Counted from the stretch's first letter, positions 35,411 to 45,374 are shown. The stretch is DNA of 64,000 nt from Pseudomonas palleroniana (GCF_003031675.1 NZ_PYWX01000048.1:1-64000), one strand, 5' to 3'. The notes: a model not told the origin generated them from the sequence alone. Translations and numbers: made by a program.

Positions 35411-36725
35411 TTGTCTGCGCCCGCTCGTGCTGGGCGCGCTGTTCCTGGGTACCGTATCGGCACACGCGGCCGTTCAACAGCTGGACAAAGTTGCGGCCAT
35501 TGTCGATAACGACGTGATCATGCAGAGCCAGCTGGACCAACGGGTCAAGGAAGTGCAGCAAACCATCGCCAAGCGTGGCGGCGGTGTGCCACCGACCAGC
35601 GTTCTGGAGCCTCAGGTGCTGGAGCGCCTGATCGTCGAAAACCTGCAACTGCAGATCGGCGAACGTTCCGGCATCCGTATTTCGGACGAAGAGTTGAACC
35701 AGGCCGTCGGCACCATCGCTCAGCGCAACAACATGAGCATCGATCAGTTTCGCGCCGCCCTGGCTCACGATGGCCTGTCCTATGAGGACGCTCGTGACCA
35801 GATCAAACGTGAAATGATCATCAGCCGTGTGCGTCAGCGTCGTGTGGCGGAGCGGGTCCAGGTTTCCGAACAGGAAGTGAAGAACTTCCTGGCTTCGGAC
35901 CTGGGCAAGATGCAGCTCTCCGAGGAACTGCACCTGGCCAATATCCTGATCCCGACGCCGGACAGCGCCAACGCAGAGCAACTCAATGCCGCCGCGGCAA
36001 AAACCCAGGCCGTTTACGACCGCCTGAAGGCTGGCGCTGACTTTTCCCAGACCGCCATCGCCGTATCCGGTAGCGATAACGCCCTGGACGGTGGTGACAT
36101 GGGCTGGCGTAAAGCCGCTCAGTTGCCGCCTCCGTTCGACCGCGAACTCAGTGCAATGCAAGTGGGTGATATCACCCAGCCTGCCCGCACGCCAGGCGGC
36201 TTCATCATCCTCAAGCTGTTGGGCAAGCGTGGCGGCGAGACCTCGCTGAAAGACGAAGTCCATGTTCGTCACATCCTGGTCAAGCCAAGTGAAATCCGCA
36301 CCGAGGCACAAACCAAGGAGCTGGCGCAGAAGATCTATGACCGCATCGAAGGCGGTGAAGACTTCGCAACACTGGCCAAGAGCTTCTCGGAAGACCCGGG
36401 TTCGGCCCTCAACGGCGGCGACCTGAACTGGATCGACCCGAAAGCACTGGTGCCGGAGTTCCAGGACGTGATGGCCAAGACCCCGCAAGGCGTGTTGTCC
36501 AAGCCGTTCAAGACCCAATATGGCTGGCATGTACTGGAAGTCCTGGGCCGTCGCGCCACCGACAACACCACCCAGGCTCGCGAGCAACAAGCCCTGACCG
36601 TGCTGCGTAACCGCAAATACGACGAAGAGCTGCAAACCTGGTTGCGCCAGATCCGTGACGAAGCCTACGTTGAGAACAAGCTGCCAGGCGCCGAGCAAAC
36701 AGGCACCAACCAGGCAAGCCAGTGA
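35385..36725 (+). CDS. surA: Periplasmic chaperone/peptidyl-prolyl isomerase SurA
   Basis: Escorts outer-membrane proteins, including LptD, to the BAM machine. The protein of about 446 residues has a signal peptide ending near SAHAA, a SurA N-domain (about 30-160) and two parvulin domains, the second beginning VHVRHILVKPSEI. Two GTG starts are possible, 35385 and 35391; AAGG lies 5 and 11 bases upstream respectively, so the choice is uncertain by two codons. Its start lies inside the lptD 3' end and its stop overlaps pdxA. Confidence 0.96.
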   Translation: MNVKIKLSDCLRPLVLGALFLGTVSAHAAVQQLDKVAAIVDNDVIMQSQLDQRVKEVQQTIAKRGGGVPPTSVLEPQVLERLIVENLQLQIGERSGIRISDEELNQAVGTIAQRNNMSIDQFRAALAHDGLSYEDARDQIKREMIISRVRQRRVAERVQVSEQEVKNFLASDLGKMQLSEELHLANILIPTPDSANAEQLNAAAAKTQAVYDRLKAGADFSQTAIAVSGSDNALDGGDMGWRKAAQLPPPFDRELSAMQVGDITQPARTPGGFIILKLLGKRGGETSLKDEVHVRHILVKPSEIRTEAQTKELAQKIYDRIEGGEDFATLAKSFSEDPGSALNGGDLNWIDPKALVPEFQDVMAKTPQGVLSKPFKTQYGWHVLEVLGRRATDNTTQAREQQALTVLRNRKYDEELQTWLRQIRDEAYVENKLPGAEQTGTNQASQ

Positions 36726-37711
36726 AACCCCAACGCTTTGCAGTCACACCCGGCGAGCCGGCCGGCATTGGTCCAGACCTCTGCCTGCTGCTCGCCTCGC
36801 AGCCACAGCCACACCCCCTGATTGCCATTACCAACCGCGACCTGCTCCTTGAGCGGGCTGCGCAGTTGGGCGTGGCCGTCAACCTGCTGGATGTGGCGCC
36901 GGGCAACTGGCCTGATCTGCCGGCCCCCAAAGACAGCCTGTATGTATGGGATACCCCGTTGCCGGCCAAGGCGGTTGCGGGGCAACTGAACAAGGCCAAC
37001 GCGGCCTTTGTGCTGGAAACATTGACCCGCGCCGGGCAAGGCTGCATGGACGGTGACTTCGCCGGCATGATCACCGCCCCTGTACACAAGGGTGTGATCA
37101 ACGAATCCGGCATCGCCTTCTCCGGCCATACCGAATTCCTCGCCGAACTGACCCATACCGCTCAAGTCGTGATGATGCTGGCGACTCGCGGCCTGCGCGT
37201 TGCCTTGGTGACGACGCATCTGCCGCTGCGTGAGATTGCAGACGCCATCACCGCCGAACGGGTGGAGCGTGTCACACGCATCCTGCACGCCGACCTGCAA
37301 CAGAAGTTCGGCATCGCCCAACCGCGCATCCTGGTCTGCGGGCTCAACCCCCACGCCGGTGAAGGCGGCCACTTGGGCCATGAAGAAATCGACATCATTG
37401 AACCCACATTAGAGCGCCTGCGCCAAGAAGGCATGGACCTGCGTGGCCCACTGCCTGCGGACACTCTGTTTACCCCCAAATATCTGGAGCACTGCGATGC
37501 AGTGCTGGCGATGTACCATGACCAAGGCTTGCCCGTGCTGAAATACAAAGGCTTCGGCGCCGCAGTCAACGTGACATTGGGCCTGCCGATCATCCGTACC
37601 TCCGTCGACCATGGCACTGCCCTGGACCTGGCGGGCAGCGGCAAGATCGATACCGGCAGCCTGCACGTGGCCCTGGAAACCGCCTATCAGATGGCCGAGA
37701 CCCGTATATGA
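36722..37711 (+). CDS. pdxA: 4-hydroxythreonine-4-phosphate dehydrogenase
   Basis: Pyridoxal-phosphate synthesis enzyme. The 329-residue protein begins with RFAVTPGEPAGIGPDL and has metal-ligand segments FSGHTEFLAEL and MYHDQGLPVLKYKGFG. It starts with GTG overlapping the surA stop (GTGA) and overlaps rsmA by 4 bases. Confidence 0.96.
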   Translation: MKPQRFAVTPGEPAGIGPDLCLLLASQPQPHPLIAITNRDLLLERAAQLGVAVNLLDVAPGNWPDLPAPKDSLYVWDTPLPAKAVAGQLNKANAAFVLETLTRAGQGCMDGDFAGMITAPVHKGVINESGIAFSGHTEFLAELTHTAQVVMMLATRGLRVALVTTHLPLREIADAITAERVERVTRILHADLQQKFGIAQPRILVCGLNPHAGEGGHLGHEEIDIIEPTLERLRQEGMDLRGPLPADTLFTPKYLEHCDAVLAMYHDQGLPVLKYKGFGAAVNVTLGLPIIRTSVDHGTALDLAGSGKIDTGSLHVALETAYQMAETRI

Positions 37712-38520
37712 CTGAGCATTACCAACACCGGGCGCGCAAGCGCTTCGGGCAAAACTTCCTGCACGATGCGGGTGTAATCGACCGCATCCTGCGCTCCATC
37801 CATGCCAAGCCCGAAGACCGCCTGCTGGAAATCGGCCCGGGCCAGGGCGCACTGACCCAGGGCCTGTTGGCCAGCGGCGCTCAACTGGACGTGGTTGAGC
37901 TGGACAAGGACCTGATCCCGATCCTCAATCAGCAGTTTGCCGGCAAGTCCAACTTCAACCTGCACCAGGGCGACGCGCTCAAGTTCGACTTCAACAGCCT
38001 CAATGCCGCGCCTAACAGCCTGCGTGTGGTCGGCAACCTGCCGTACAACATTTCCACACCGCTGATTTTTCACCTGCTGAACAACGCAGGGATCATCCGC
38101 GACATGCACTTCATGCTGCAAAAGGAAGTGGTTGAGCGTCTGGCAGCAGGTCCGGGTGGGGGTGATTGGGGTCGCCTGTCGATCATGGTCCAGTATCACT
38201 GCCGCGTGGAGCACTTGTTCAACGTCGGCCCAGGGGCGTTCAATCCGCCACCGAAGGTCGATTCGGCCATTGTGCGGCTCGTGCCTCACGCCGTACTGCC
38301 GCATCCCGCCAAGGACCATCGGTTGCTGGAGCGCGTGGTGCGTGAAGCATTCAACCAACGTCGCAAGACCTTGCGTAACACGCTCAAGGCGCTGCTGAGC
38401 AACGCCGAGATCGAAGCCGCCGGCGTCGATGGCAGCCTGCGCCCGGAGCAACTGGACCTGGCTGCGTTCGTGCGCCTGGCCGACCAGCTTGCCATCCAAC
38501 CGCCGCCCGCCGCAGACTGA
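37708..38520 (+). CDS. rsmA: 16S rRNA dimethyladenosine methyltransferase (KsgA)
   Basis: Dimethylates two adjacent adenines near the 3' end of 16S rRNA; conserved ribosome-assembly checkpoint. The 270-residue protein has the SAM-binding motif LEIGPGQGALT and the catalytic motif NLPYNIS. Its absence is known to give kasugamycin resistance. It overlaps pdxA by 4 bases. Confidence 0.96.
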   Translation: MTEHYQHRARKRFGQNFLHDAGVIDRILRSIHAKPEDRLLEIGPGQGALTQGLLASGAQLDVVELDKDLIPILNQQFAGKSNFNLHQGDALKFDFNSLNAAPNSLRVVGNLPYNISTPLIFHLLNNAGIIRDMHFMLQKEVVERLAAGPGGGDWGRLSIMVQYHCRVEHLFNVGPGAFNPPPKVDSAIVRLVPHAVLPHPAKDHRLLERVVREAFNQRRKTLRNTLKALLSNAEIEAAGVDGSLRPEQLDLAAFVRLADQLAIQPPPAAD

Positions 38521-38530
38521 AGCCTGCCTC

Positions 38531-38559
38531 TGTGGGAGCCGGTTTACCCGCTCCCGCAG
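38531..38559. repeat. Single REP-like element
   Basis: TGTGGGAGC and GCTCCCGCA arms around CGGTTTACC form an imperfect hairpin of the common Pseudomonas REP type, between rsmA and apaG. Confidence 0.65.
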
Positions 38560-38649
38560 ACAGCGAGTCTGGCCTAGTGCCCGCCTCATGGCCTAGACTG
38601 ATCCGCATCTGCTGTCCTCCGCTTTTGCTTTTAAGGTAAGGCCTCTCGC

Positions 38650-39030
38650 ATGTCCGATCCTCGCTACCAGATCGACGTCAGCGTCGTCACCCGCTTCCTC
38701 GCGGACCAATCGCAACCTGAACACAACCGTTTCGCCTTCGCCTATACCGTCACGGTGAAGAACAACGGGCTGGTGCCGGCCAAGCTGCTGTCGCGCCACT
38801 GGGTCATCACCGACGGTGACGGCCAGGTAGAGGAAGTACGCGGCGCGGGCGTTGTCGGCCAACAACCATTGATCGACAGCGGCGCCAGCCACACTTATAG
38901 CAGCGGCACGGTCATGACCTCCAAGGTCGGCACCATGCAAGGCTCGTATCAAATGAAGGCCACCGATGGGAAATTGTTCGACGCCATCATCGCGCCCTTT
39001 CGCCTCGCGGTACCGGGAGCCCTGCACTGA
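38650..39030 (+). CDS. apaG: ApaG domain protein
   Basis: Fibronectin-III-like small protein of 126 residues, often found beside apaH and of unsettled role (called CorD in some species). The family core RHWVITDGDGQVEEVRGAGVVGQQP is located at about residues 56-80. It overlaps the apaH start by one base (TGATG), implying coupled translation. Confidence 0.93.
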   Translation: MSDPRYQIDVSVVTRFLADQSQPEHNRFAFAYTVTVKNNGLVPAKLLSRHWVITDGDGQVEEVRGAGVVGQQPLIDSGASHTYSSGTVMTSKVGTMQGSYQMKATDGKLFDAIIAPFRLAVPGALH

Positions 39031-39881
39031 TGGCGACCTACGCGGTCGGTGACCTGCAAGGCTGCCTGGAGCCTCTCAAGTGCCTGCTTGAACAAGTGGG
39101 CTTCGACCCGGTGAATGATCGCCTGTGGTTGGTGGGTGATCTGGTCAACCGTGGCCCACAGTCACTGGAAACCCTGCGCTACCTCTATCGTTTGCGCGAC
39201 TCACTGGTGTGCGTACTGGGCAACCACGACCTGCACCTGCTGGCGGCGGGCAATAACATCGAGCGCCTGAAAAAGAGCGACACCCTGCGGGAAATTCTCG
39301 AAGCGCCCGATCGTATCGAGCTGCTCGACTGGCTCCGCCGACAAAAGCTCATGCATTATGACGAAGCCCGCAACACGGCCTTGGTCCACGCCGGCATCGC
39401 GCCGCAGTGGTCGCTGAAGAAAGCCCTCAAGTGTGCCGCCGAAGTAGAAGCGGCGCTGGCCGACGACAACCTCTACACCGCCTATCTCGATGGCATGTAC
39501 GGCAACGAGCCGGTGAAGTGGGACAACGACCTCAGCGGCGTCACCCGCCTGCGAGTGATCACCAACTATTTCACACGCATGCGCTTCTGCACCGCCGAGG
39601 GCAAGCTGGACCTCAAGAGCAAGGAAGGCGTCGATACCGCGCTGCCTGGGTACAAACCCTGGTTTGCCCATAAGGAGCGCAAGACCCGCGACACGAAGAT
39701 CGTCTTCGGTCACTGGGCAGCCCTGGAAGGCAAGTGCGAAGAACCTGGCGTGTATGCCCTCGACACCGGTTGCGTGTGGGGCGGCGCCATGACCCTGATG
39801 AACATCGACACCGGCGAGCGCCTGAGCTGCCAGTGCCCACCCCCCGTGCCCGTCACACAGCCGACCGCCGCCAAGCCATAG
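39030..39881 (+). CDS. apaH: Bis(5'-nucleosyl)-tetraphosphatase (symmetrical)
   Basis: Hydrolyses Ap4A to two ADP and can remove Np4 caps from RNA. The 283-residue protein has the metallophosphatase motifs YAVGDLQGC, GDLVNRGPQS and LGNHDLHLLA. It is coupled to apaG and followed by glpE after 9 bases. Confidence 0.96.
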   Translation: MATYAVGDLQGCLEPLKCLLEQVGFDPVNDRLWLVGDLVNRGPQSLETLRYLYRLRDSLVCVLGNHDLHLLAAGNNIERLKKSDTLREILEAPDRIELLDWLRRQKLMHYDEARNTALVHAGIAPQWSLKKALKCAAEVEAALADDNLYTAYLDGMYGNEPVKWDNDLSGVTRLRVITNYFTRMRFCTAEGKLDLKSKEGVDTALPGYKPWFAHKERKTRDTKIVFGHWAALEGKCEEPGVYALDTGCVWGGAMTLMNIDTGERLSCQCPPPVPVTQPTAAKP

Positions 39882-39890
39882 GAGCCCGCC

Positions 39891-40220
39891 ATGAGCGAAT
39901 TCAAACGTATCCCCCCCGAACAAGCCCAGGCGTTGCGCGAGCAGGCCGCAGTGGTCGTGGATATCCGTGATCCCCAGGCGTACGCCGCGGGTCATATCAA
40001 GGGCGCCCAGCACCTGGACAACCACAACATCGCCGATTTCATCCGTGCGGCCGACCTCGACGCGCCAGTGATCGTGGCCTGCTACCACGGCAATTCCAGC
40101 CAGAGTGCCGCCGCCTACCTGATCAGCCAGGGCTTCTCCGACGTCTATAGCCTGGACGGTGGCTTCGAGTTGTGGCGTACGACCTATCCTGCGGAAATTT
40201 CCTCAGGCGATTCGCAATAA
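39891..40220 (+). CDS. glpE: Thiosulfate sulfurtransferase GlpE (single-domain rhodanese)
   Basis: Transfers sulfane sulfur from thiosulfate to an acceptor such as cyanide or thioredoxin. The 109-residue protein carries the catalytic cysteine loop CYHGNSSQ at about residue 64 and the rhodanese N-terminal motif VVDIRDPQAYAAGHI. It is the last gene of the apaG-apaH-glpE run. Confidence 0.93.
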   Translation: MSEFKRIPPEQAQALREQAAVVVDIRDPQAYAAGHIKGAQHLDNHNIADFIRAADLDAPVIVACYHGNSSQSAAAYLISQGFSDVYSLDGGFELWRTTYPAEISSGDSQ

Positions 40221-40308
40221 TTTTTTTCACACCCCGCTACCCCGCGTGACGCTTGGGCTCGCGCCGTTTCTGACGAACGGCGCAGCCAAACTAATTGCGC
40301 ATCTCACC

Positions 40309-40338
40309 TTGACCTCCCGGATTCCGAACTATCCTTAA
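40309..40338 (+). promoter_or_regulatory. Candidate sigma-S-type promoter of the prkA cluster
   Basis: CTATCCTTAA (40329-40338) closely resembles the stationary-phase extended -10 CTATACTTAA. TTGACC (40309-40314) lies upstream at 15-base spacing. The predicted leader is about 160 bases. The cluster's E. coli homologues (yeaGH, ycgB) depend on RpoS. The rest of the 284-base gap after glpE holds a GCGCCGTT/AACGGCGC hairpin (40261-40283) and no gene. Confidence 0.45.
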
Positions 40339-40504
40339 GCGCAGGCCATCCAAATCAGGGGAGAGCCGGTACACCGGCGTGCGGGTCATCGGTAGCGTTT
40401 CAGGGTGTTCTGGGGGGAAACGGTCATTGGCGTCCGCCAATGTCTGCCAGCATCGACTGATTGATCCGGCGTCGGCTCCACGTATCGAGCGAGGTGACGA
40501 CGTC

Positions 40505-42427
40505 ATGAGTATTTTCAGCCACTTCCAACAACGCTTCGCATCCACACAGCAGGAAGAACTCACGCTGCAAGAGTATCTTGAGCTGTGCAAACAGGACCGC
40601 AGCACCTATGCATCCGCCGCCGAGCGCCTGCTATTGGCGATCGGCGAGCCGCAACTGATAGACACCTCAAGCAATTCGCGCCTGTCGCGAATATTCTCCA
40701 ACAAGGTGATCCGGCGCTACCCGGCCTTTGAAGACTTCCACGGCATGGAAGAATGCATCGACCAGATCGTCTCCTACTTCCGCCATGCCGCCCAAGGCCT
40801 GGAAGAGAAGAAACAGATCCTCTATCTGCTGGGTCCGGTCGGCGGCGGCAAGTCGTCCCTGGCGGAAAAACTCAAACAACTGATCGAGAAGGTGCCCTTC
40901 TACGCCATCAAGGGCTCGCCGGTCTTCGAGTCGCCTTTGGGCCTGTTCAACGCCACGGAAGATGGCGCGATCCTCGAAGAAGACTTTGGCATCCCACGTC
41001 GCTATCTCAACACCATCATGTCGCCTTGGGCCACCAAGCGCCTGTCCGAATTTGGCGGGGACATCAGCCAGTTCCGCGTGGTGAAACTCTACCCGTCGAT
41101 CCTCAACCAGATCGGCGTAGCGAAAACCGAGCCAGGGGATGAGAACAACCAGGACATTTCCGCGCTGGTGGGTAAAGTCGATATCCGTAAACTCGAAGAA
41201 TTCCCGCAGAACGACGCCGACGCCTACAGCTACTCGGGCGCCCTGTGCCGGGCCAACCAGGGTTTGATGGAGTTCGTGGAGATGTTCAAGGCACCGATCA
41301 AGGTGCTGCACCCACTGCTGACCGCCACCCAGGAAGGCAACTACAACAGCACCGAAGGCCTGGGCGCGATTCCGTTCAACGGCATCCTGCTGGCCCACTC
41401 CAACGAATCGGAATGGCACACCTTCCGTAACAACAAGAACAACGAAGCCTTCATCGACCGTATCTATATCGTCAAGGTGCCTTACTGCCTGCGGGTCAGC
41501 GATGAAATCAAGATTTACGACAAGCTGCTGTTCAACAGTTCGCTGGCCAAGGCCCACTGCGCGCCCGACACCTTGAAGATGCTGGCGCAGTTCACCGTAC
41601 TGTCACGTCTCAAGGAGCCGGAAAACTCGAATATCTATTCGAAGATGCGCGTATACGACGGCGAAAACCTCAAGGACACCGACCCCAAGGCCAAGTCTAT
41701 TCAGGAATACCGTGATGCGGCAGGCGTGGACGAAGGCATGAACGGCCTGTCGACACGCTTTGCGTTCAAGATCCTCTCCAAGGTCTTCAACTTCGACCCT
41801 CACGAGATCGCCGCCAACCCGGTCCACCTGCTCTACGTTCTCGAACAGCAGATCGAACAGGAACAGTTCCAGGCGGAAACCCGCGAACGCTACCTGCGCT
41901 TCCTCAAGGAATACCTGGCGCCGCGCTACATCGAGTTCATCGGCAAGGAAATCCAGACCGCCTATCTGGAGTCCTACAGCGAATATGGCCAGAACATCTT
42001 CGACCGCTACGTGCTGTACGCCGACTTCTGGATCCAGGACCAGGAATACCGCGACCCGGAAACCGGCGAGATCCTCAACCGCGTGGCTCTCAACGAAGAA
42101 CTGGAGAAGATCGAAAAACCGGCCGGCATCAGCAATCCGAAGGATTTCCGCAACGAAATCGTCAACTTCGTGCTGCGCGCCCGTGCCAACAACAATGGCA
42201 AGAACCCAACGTGGCTCAGCTACGAGAAGCTGCGGGTAGTCATCGAGAAGAAAATGTTCTCCAACACCGAGGATCTGCTGCCGGTCATCAGCTTCAATGC
42301 CAAGGCCAGCAAGGAGGATCAGCAAAAACACAACGATTTCGTCACACGAATGGTCGAGCGTGGCTACACCGACAAACAGGTGCGACTGCTCTCCGAGTGG
42401 TACCTGCGGGTTCGCAAATCGCAGTAA
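40505..42427 (+). CDS. prkA: PrkA family serine protein kinase/AAA+ protein (YeaG)
   Basis: Cytoplasmic stress protein of 640 residues. The N-terminal AAA domain has Walker A GPVGGGKSS at about residue 112, and a C-terminal kinase-like PrkA domain follows. ATG 40505 is chosen; it is preceded by GAGGTG, and the frame extends upstream without family sequence. It is first of prkA-yeaH-spoVR, which act together in nutrient and stationary-phase stress. Confidence 0.94.
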   Translation: MSIFSHFQQRFASTQQEELTLQEYLELCKQDRSTYASAAERLLLAIGEPQLIDTSSNSRLSRIFSNKVIRRYPAFEDFHGMEECIDQIVSYFRHAAQGLEEKKQILYLLGPVGGGKSSLAEKLKQLIEKVPFYAIKGSPVFESPLGLFNATEDGAILEEDFGIPRRYLNTIMSPWATKRLSEFGGDISQFRVVKLYPSILNQIGVAKTEPGDENNQDISALVGKVDIRKLEEFPQNDADAYSYSGALCRANQGLMEFVEMFKAPIKVLHPLLTATQEGNYNSTEGLGAIPFNGILLAHSNESEWHTFRNNKNNEAFIDRIYIVKVPYCLRVSDEIKIYDKLLFNSSLAKAHCAPDTLKMLAQFTVLSRLKEPENSNIYSKMRVYDGENLKDTDPKAKSIQEYRDAAGVDEGMNGLSTRFAFKILSKVFNFDPHEIAANPVHLLYVLEQQIEQEQFQAETRERYLRFLKEYLAPRYIEFIGKEIQTAYLESYSEYGQNIFDRYVLYADFWIQDQEYRDPETGEILNRVALNEELEKIEKPAGISNPKDFRNEIVNFVLRARANNNGKNPTWLSYEKLRVVIEKKMFSNTEDLLPVISFNAKASKEDQQKHNDFVTRMVERGYTDKQVRLLSEWYLRVRKSQ

Positions 42428-42445
42428 GGCAGCGACGGGCGCACA

Positions 42446-42468
42446 CTGCCAGGCCTTTGGCCTGGCAG
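42446..42468. other. Strong stem-loop between prkA and yeaH
   Basis: CTGCCAGGCC, a TTT loop and GGCCTGGCAG form a perfect 10-pair hairpin 19 bases after the prkA stop. No T-run follows, so mRNA processing or differential stability is likelier than termination. Confidence 0.6.
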
Positions 42469-42540
42469 CTGACCGCTTGTCTCTAAGCTTCCAGCTCACG
42501 GCTTGAAGCTTGTAACGTGAAGCTGCCCGGAGGGCTCCCC

Positions 42541-43812
42541 ATGAGCTATGTGATCGACCGACGCCTCAATGGCAAGAACAAAAGCACGGTAAACCGCCAA
42601 CGTTTCCTGCGGCGTTACCGTGACCACATCAAAAAGGCCGTTGAAGAGGCCGTCAGCCGTCGCTCCATCACCGACATGGAGCATGGTGAACAAATCAGCA
42701 TTCCCGGACGGGACATCGACGAACCGGTGCTGCACCACGGTCGTGGCGGCAAGCAGACCGTGGTTCACCCCGGCAACAAGGAATTCACCACCGGCGAACA
42801 TATCCAGCGCCCCCAGGGCGGAGGCGGCGGCAAGGGGCCGGGCAAAGCCGGTAACTCCGGCGAAGGCATGGATGAGTTCGTGTTCCAGATCACCCAGGAA
42901 GAATTCCTCGAATTCATGTTCGAAGACCTGGAACTGCCTAACCTGGTCAAACGCAACCTGACCGGCACCGACACCTTCAAGACCGTGCGCGCCGGCGTCA
43001 GTAACGAAGGTAACCCGTCCCGCATCAATATCATTCGCACCCTGCGCTCGGCACATGCCCGGCGTATTGCCCTGTCGGGCAGCAGTCGCGCAAAACTGAA
43101 GGAAGCCAAGGAGGAACTGGCTCGTCTTAAGCGTGAAGAGCCAGACAACTTCGGCGATATTCAGGAAATCGAGGCGGAAATCGAGAAACTCAGCGCGCGT
43201 ATTCACCGTGTGCCGTTTCTCGATACGTTCGACCTCAAATACAACCTGCTGGTGAAACAGCCCAACCCCAGTTCCAAGGCCGTGATGTTCTGCCTGATGG
43301 ACGTGTCCGGCTCCATGACCCAGGCCACCAAGGACATCGCCAAACGTTTCTTCATCCTGCTGTATCTGTTTCTCAAGCGGAACTACGACAAGATCGACGT
43401 AGTGTTCATTCGACATCACACCAGCGCGCGGGAAGTGGACGAAGAAGAGTTTTTCTACTCACGGGAAACCGGCGGCACCATCGTGTCCAGCGCCTTGAAA
43501 CTGATGCAGGAGATCATGGCCGAGCGCTATCCAGCCAATGAGTGGAACATCTACGCCGCCCAAGCCTCCGACGGTGACAACTGGAATGACGACTCGCCAA
43601 TCTGCCGCGACATCCTGATCAACCAGATCATGCCGTTCGTGCAGTACTACACTTATGTTGAAATCACCCCCCGTGAGCATCAGGCCCTGTGGTTCGAATA
43701 CGAACGCATCGGCGAAGCCTTTGCCGACACTTTCGCCCAGCAGCAACTGGTCTCGGCCGGCGATATCTACCCGGTCTTCCGTGAACTCTTCCAGCGCAGG
43801 TTAGTGACATGA
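42541..43812 (+). CDS. yeaH: YeaH/DUF444 family protein
   Basis: Stress-cluster protein of 423 residues with a von-Willebrand-A-like C-terminal half: FCLMDVSGSMTQATKD is a MIDAS-type metal site (DxSxS). The N-terminal half is basic and carries a glycine-rich linker GGGGGKGPGKAG at about 97. A GGAGG site precedes ATG 42541. Its stop overlaps spoVR by 4 bases. Biochemical role unknown. Confidence 0.92.
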   Translation: MSYVIDRRLNGKNKSTVNRQRFLRRYRDHIKKAVEEAVSRRSITDMEHGEQISIPGRDIDEPVLHHGRGGKQTVVHPGNKEFTTGEHIQRPQGGGGGKGPGKAGNSGEGMDEFVFQITQEEFLEFMFEDLELPNLVKRNLTGTDTFKTVRAGVSNEGNPSRINIIRTLRSAHARRIALSGSSRAKLKEAKEELARLKREEPDNFGDIQEIEAEIEKLSARIHRVPFLDTFDLKYNLLVKQPNPSSKAVMFCLMDVSGSMTQATKDIAKRFFILLYLFLKRNYDKIDVVFIRHHTSAREVDEEEFFYSRETGGTIVSSALKLMQEIMAERYPANEWNIYAAQASDGDNWNDDSPICRDILINQIMPFVQYYTYVEITPREHQALWFEYERIGEAFADTFAQQQLVSAGDIYPVFRELFQRRLVT

Positions 43813-45374
43813 CCGCCAAAAAAGAGCAAAAACGCCAACCCATATCCACGGGCTCCGAGTGGACCTTTGAACTGATCCAGGCCTATGACCGGGAAATCAG
43901 CCGTATCGCGGCGGGCTATGCCCTGGACACCTACCCCAACCAGATCGAAGTGATCACCGCCGAACAGATGATGGATGCCTATGCCTCGGTGGGCATGCCC
44001 TTGGGCTATCACCATTGGTCCTACGGCAAGCACTTCCTTAGCACCGAGAAATCCTACACCCGTGGCCAGATGGGGCTGGCCTACGAGATCGTCATCAACT
44101 CCGACCCGTGCATCGCCTACCTGATGGAGGAAAACACCATCTGCATGCAGGCGCTGGTGGTGGCTCACGCCTGCTACGGGCACAACAGCTTCTTCAAAGG
44201 CAACTACCTGTTCCGCACCTGGACCGATGCCAGCTCGATCATCGATTACCTGGTGTTCGCCAAGCAGTACATCATGCAGTGCGAGGAACGCCATGGCATC
44301 GATGCGGTAGAGGATTTGCTCGACTCCTGCCATGCCCTGATGAACTACGGCGTTGATCGCTACAAACGCCCGTATCCGATCTCCGCCGAAGAAGAACGCC
44401 TGCGCCAGAAAGAGCGCGAGGAGCACCTGCAGAAGCAAATCAACGACCTGTGGCGCACCATTCCCAAACGTGCCGGTAAAAACAGCGACAAAGACAATGC
44501 GCGCTTCCCCGCCGAACCTCAGGAAAACATCCTGTATTTCCTGGAAAAACATGCGCCGCTACTGGAGCCGTGGCAGCGAGAAATCGTGCGCATCGTGCGC
44601 AAGATCGCCCAGTATTTTTATCCACAGCGCCAGACCCAGGTGATGAACGAGGGCTGGGCAACGTTCTGGCACTACACCTTGATGAACGACCTGTACGACG
44701 AGGGGCTGGTCACTGACGGCTTCATGATGGAGTTCCTCACCTCGCACACCAGCGTGGTGTTCCAGCCCGGCTTCGACAGCCCGTATTACAACGGCATCAA
44801 CCCCTATGCGCTGGGTTTTGCCATGTACCGCGACATCCGCCGCATGTGCGAGCACCCCACCGAGGAGGACCGCCGCTGGTTCCCGGAGATCGCCGGCAGC
44901 GACTGGCTGTCGACCATCAAGTTCGCCATGAGCAGCTTCAAGGATGAGAGCTTCATCCTGCAGTACCTGTCACCCAAGGTGATTCGTGACCTCAAATTGT
45001 TCAGCATTCTCGATGACGACCTCAAGGATGACCTGGTAGTCCCGGCCATCCATGATGAACCGGGTTACCGCACCATCCGCGAAACCCTGGCGGCGCAGTA
45101 CAACCTGGGCAATCGCGAACCTAACGTGCAGATCTACAGCATCGACGTGCGCGGTGACCGCTCGCTGACGCTGCGTCACCAGCAGCACGATCGCAAACCC
45201 TTGGGCGAGTCCACCGAAGAAGTGCTCAAGCATCTGCATCGGCTGTGGGGCTTCGACATTCACCTGGAAACCCTGCAGGGCGATCAAGTGATGAAGACTC
45301 ACCATGTGCCTCCGCGCACCGATCACAACGACAACGACTACGGCCGCCTGGACCTGGCCGTCGTTCACCTCTGA
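43809..45374 (+). CDS. spoVR: SpoVR family protein (YcgB)
   Basis: Protein of 521 residues, homologous to B. subtilis SpoVR (cortex formation) but found in non-sporulating bacteria with prkA and yeaH. Family segments include MNEGWATFWHYTLMNDLYDEG and FQPGFDSPYYNGINPYALGF (given by positions about 279-330). It is the last gene of the cluster and ends at the hairpin at 45381. Confidence 0.93.
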   Translation: MTAKKEQKRQPISTGSEWTFELIQAYDREISRIAAGYALDTYPNQIEVITAEQMMDAYASVGMPLGYHHWSYGKHFLSTEKSYTRGQMGLAYEIVINSDPCIAYLMEENTICMQALVVAHACYGHNSFFKGNYLFRTWTDASSIIDYLVFAKQYIMQCEERHGIDAVEDLLDSCHALMNYGVDRYKRPYPISAEEERLRQKEREEHLQKQINDLWRTIPKRAGKNSDKDNARFPAEPQENILYFLEKHAPLLEPWQREIVRIVRKIAQYFYPQRQTQVMNEGWATFWHYTLMNDLYDEGLVTDGFMMEFLTSHTSVVFQPGFDSPYYNGINPYALGFAMYRDIRRMCEHPTEEDRRWFPEIAGSDWLSTIKFAMSSFKDESFILQYLSPKVIRDLKLFSILDDDLKDDLVVPAIHDEPGYRTIRETLAAQYNLGNREPNVQIYSIDVRGDRSLTLRHQQHDRKPLGESTEEVLKHLHRLWGFDIHLETLQGDQVMKTHHVPPRTDHNDNDYGRLDLAVVHL

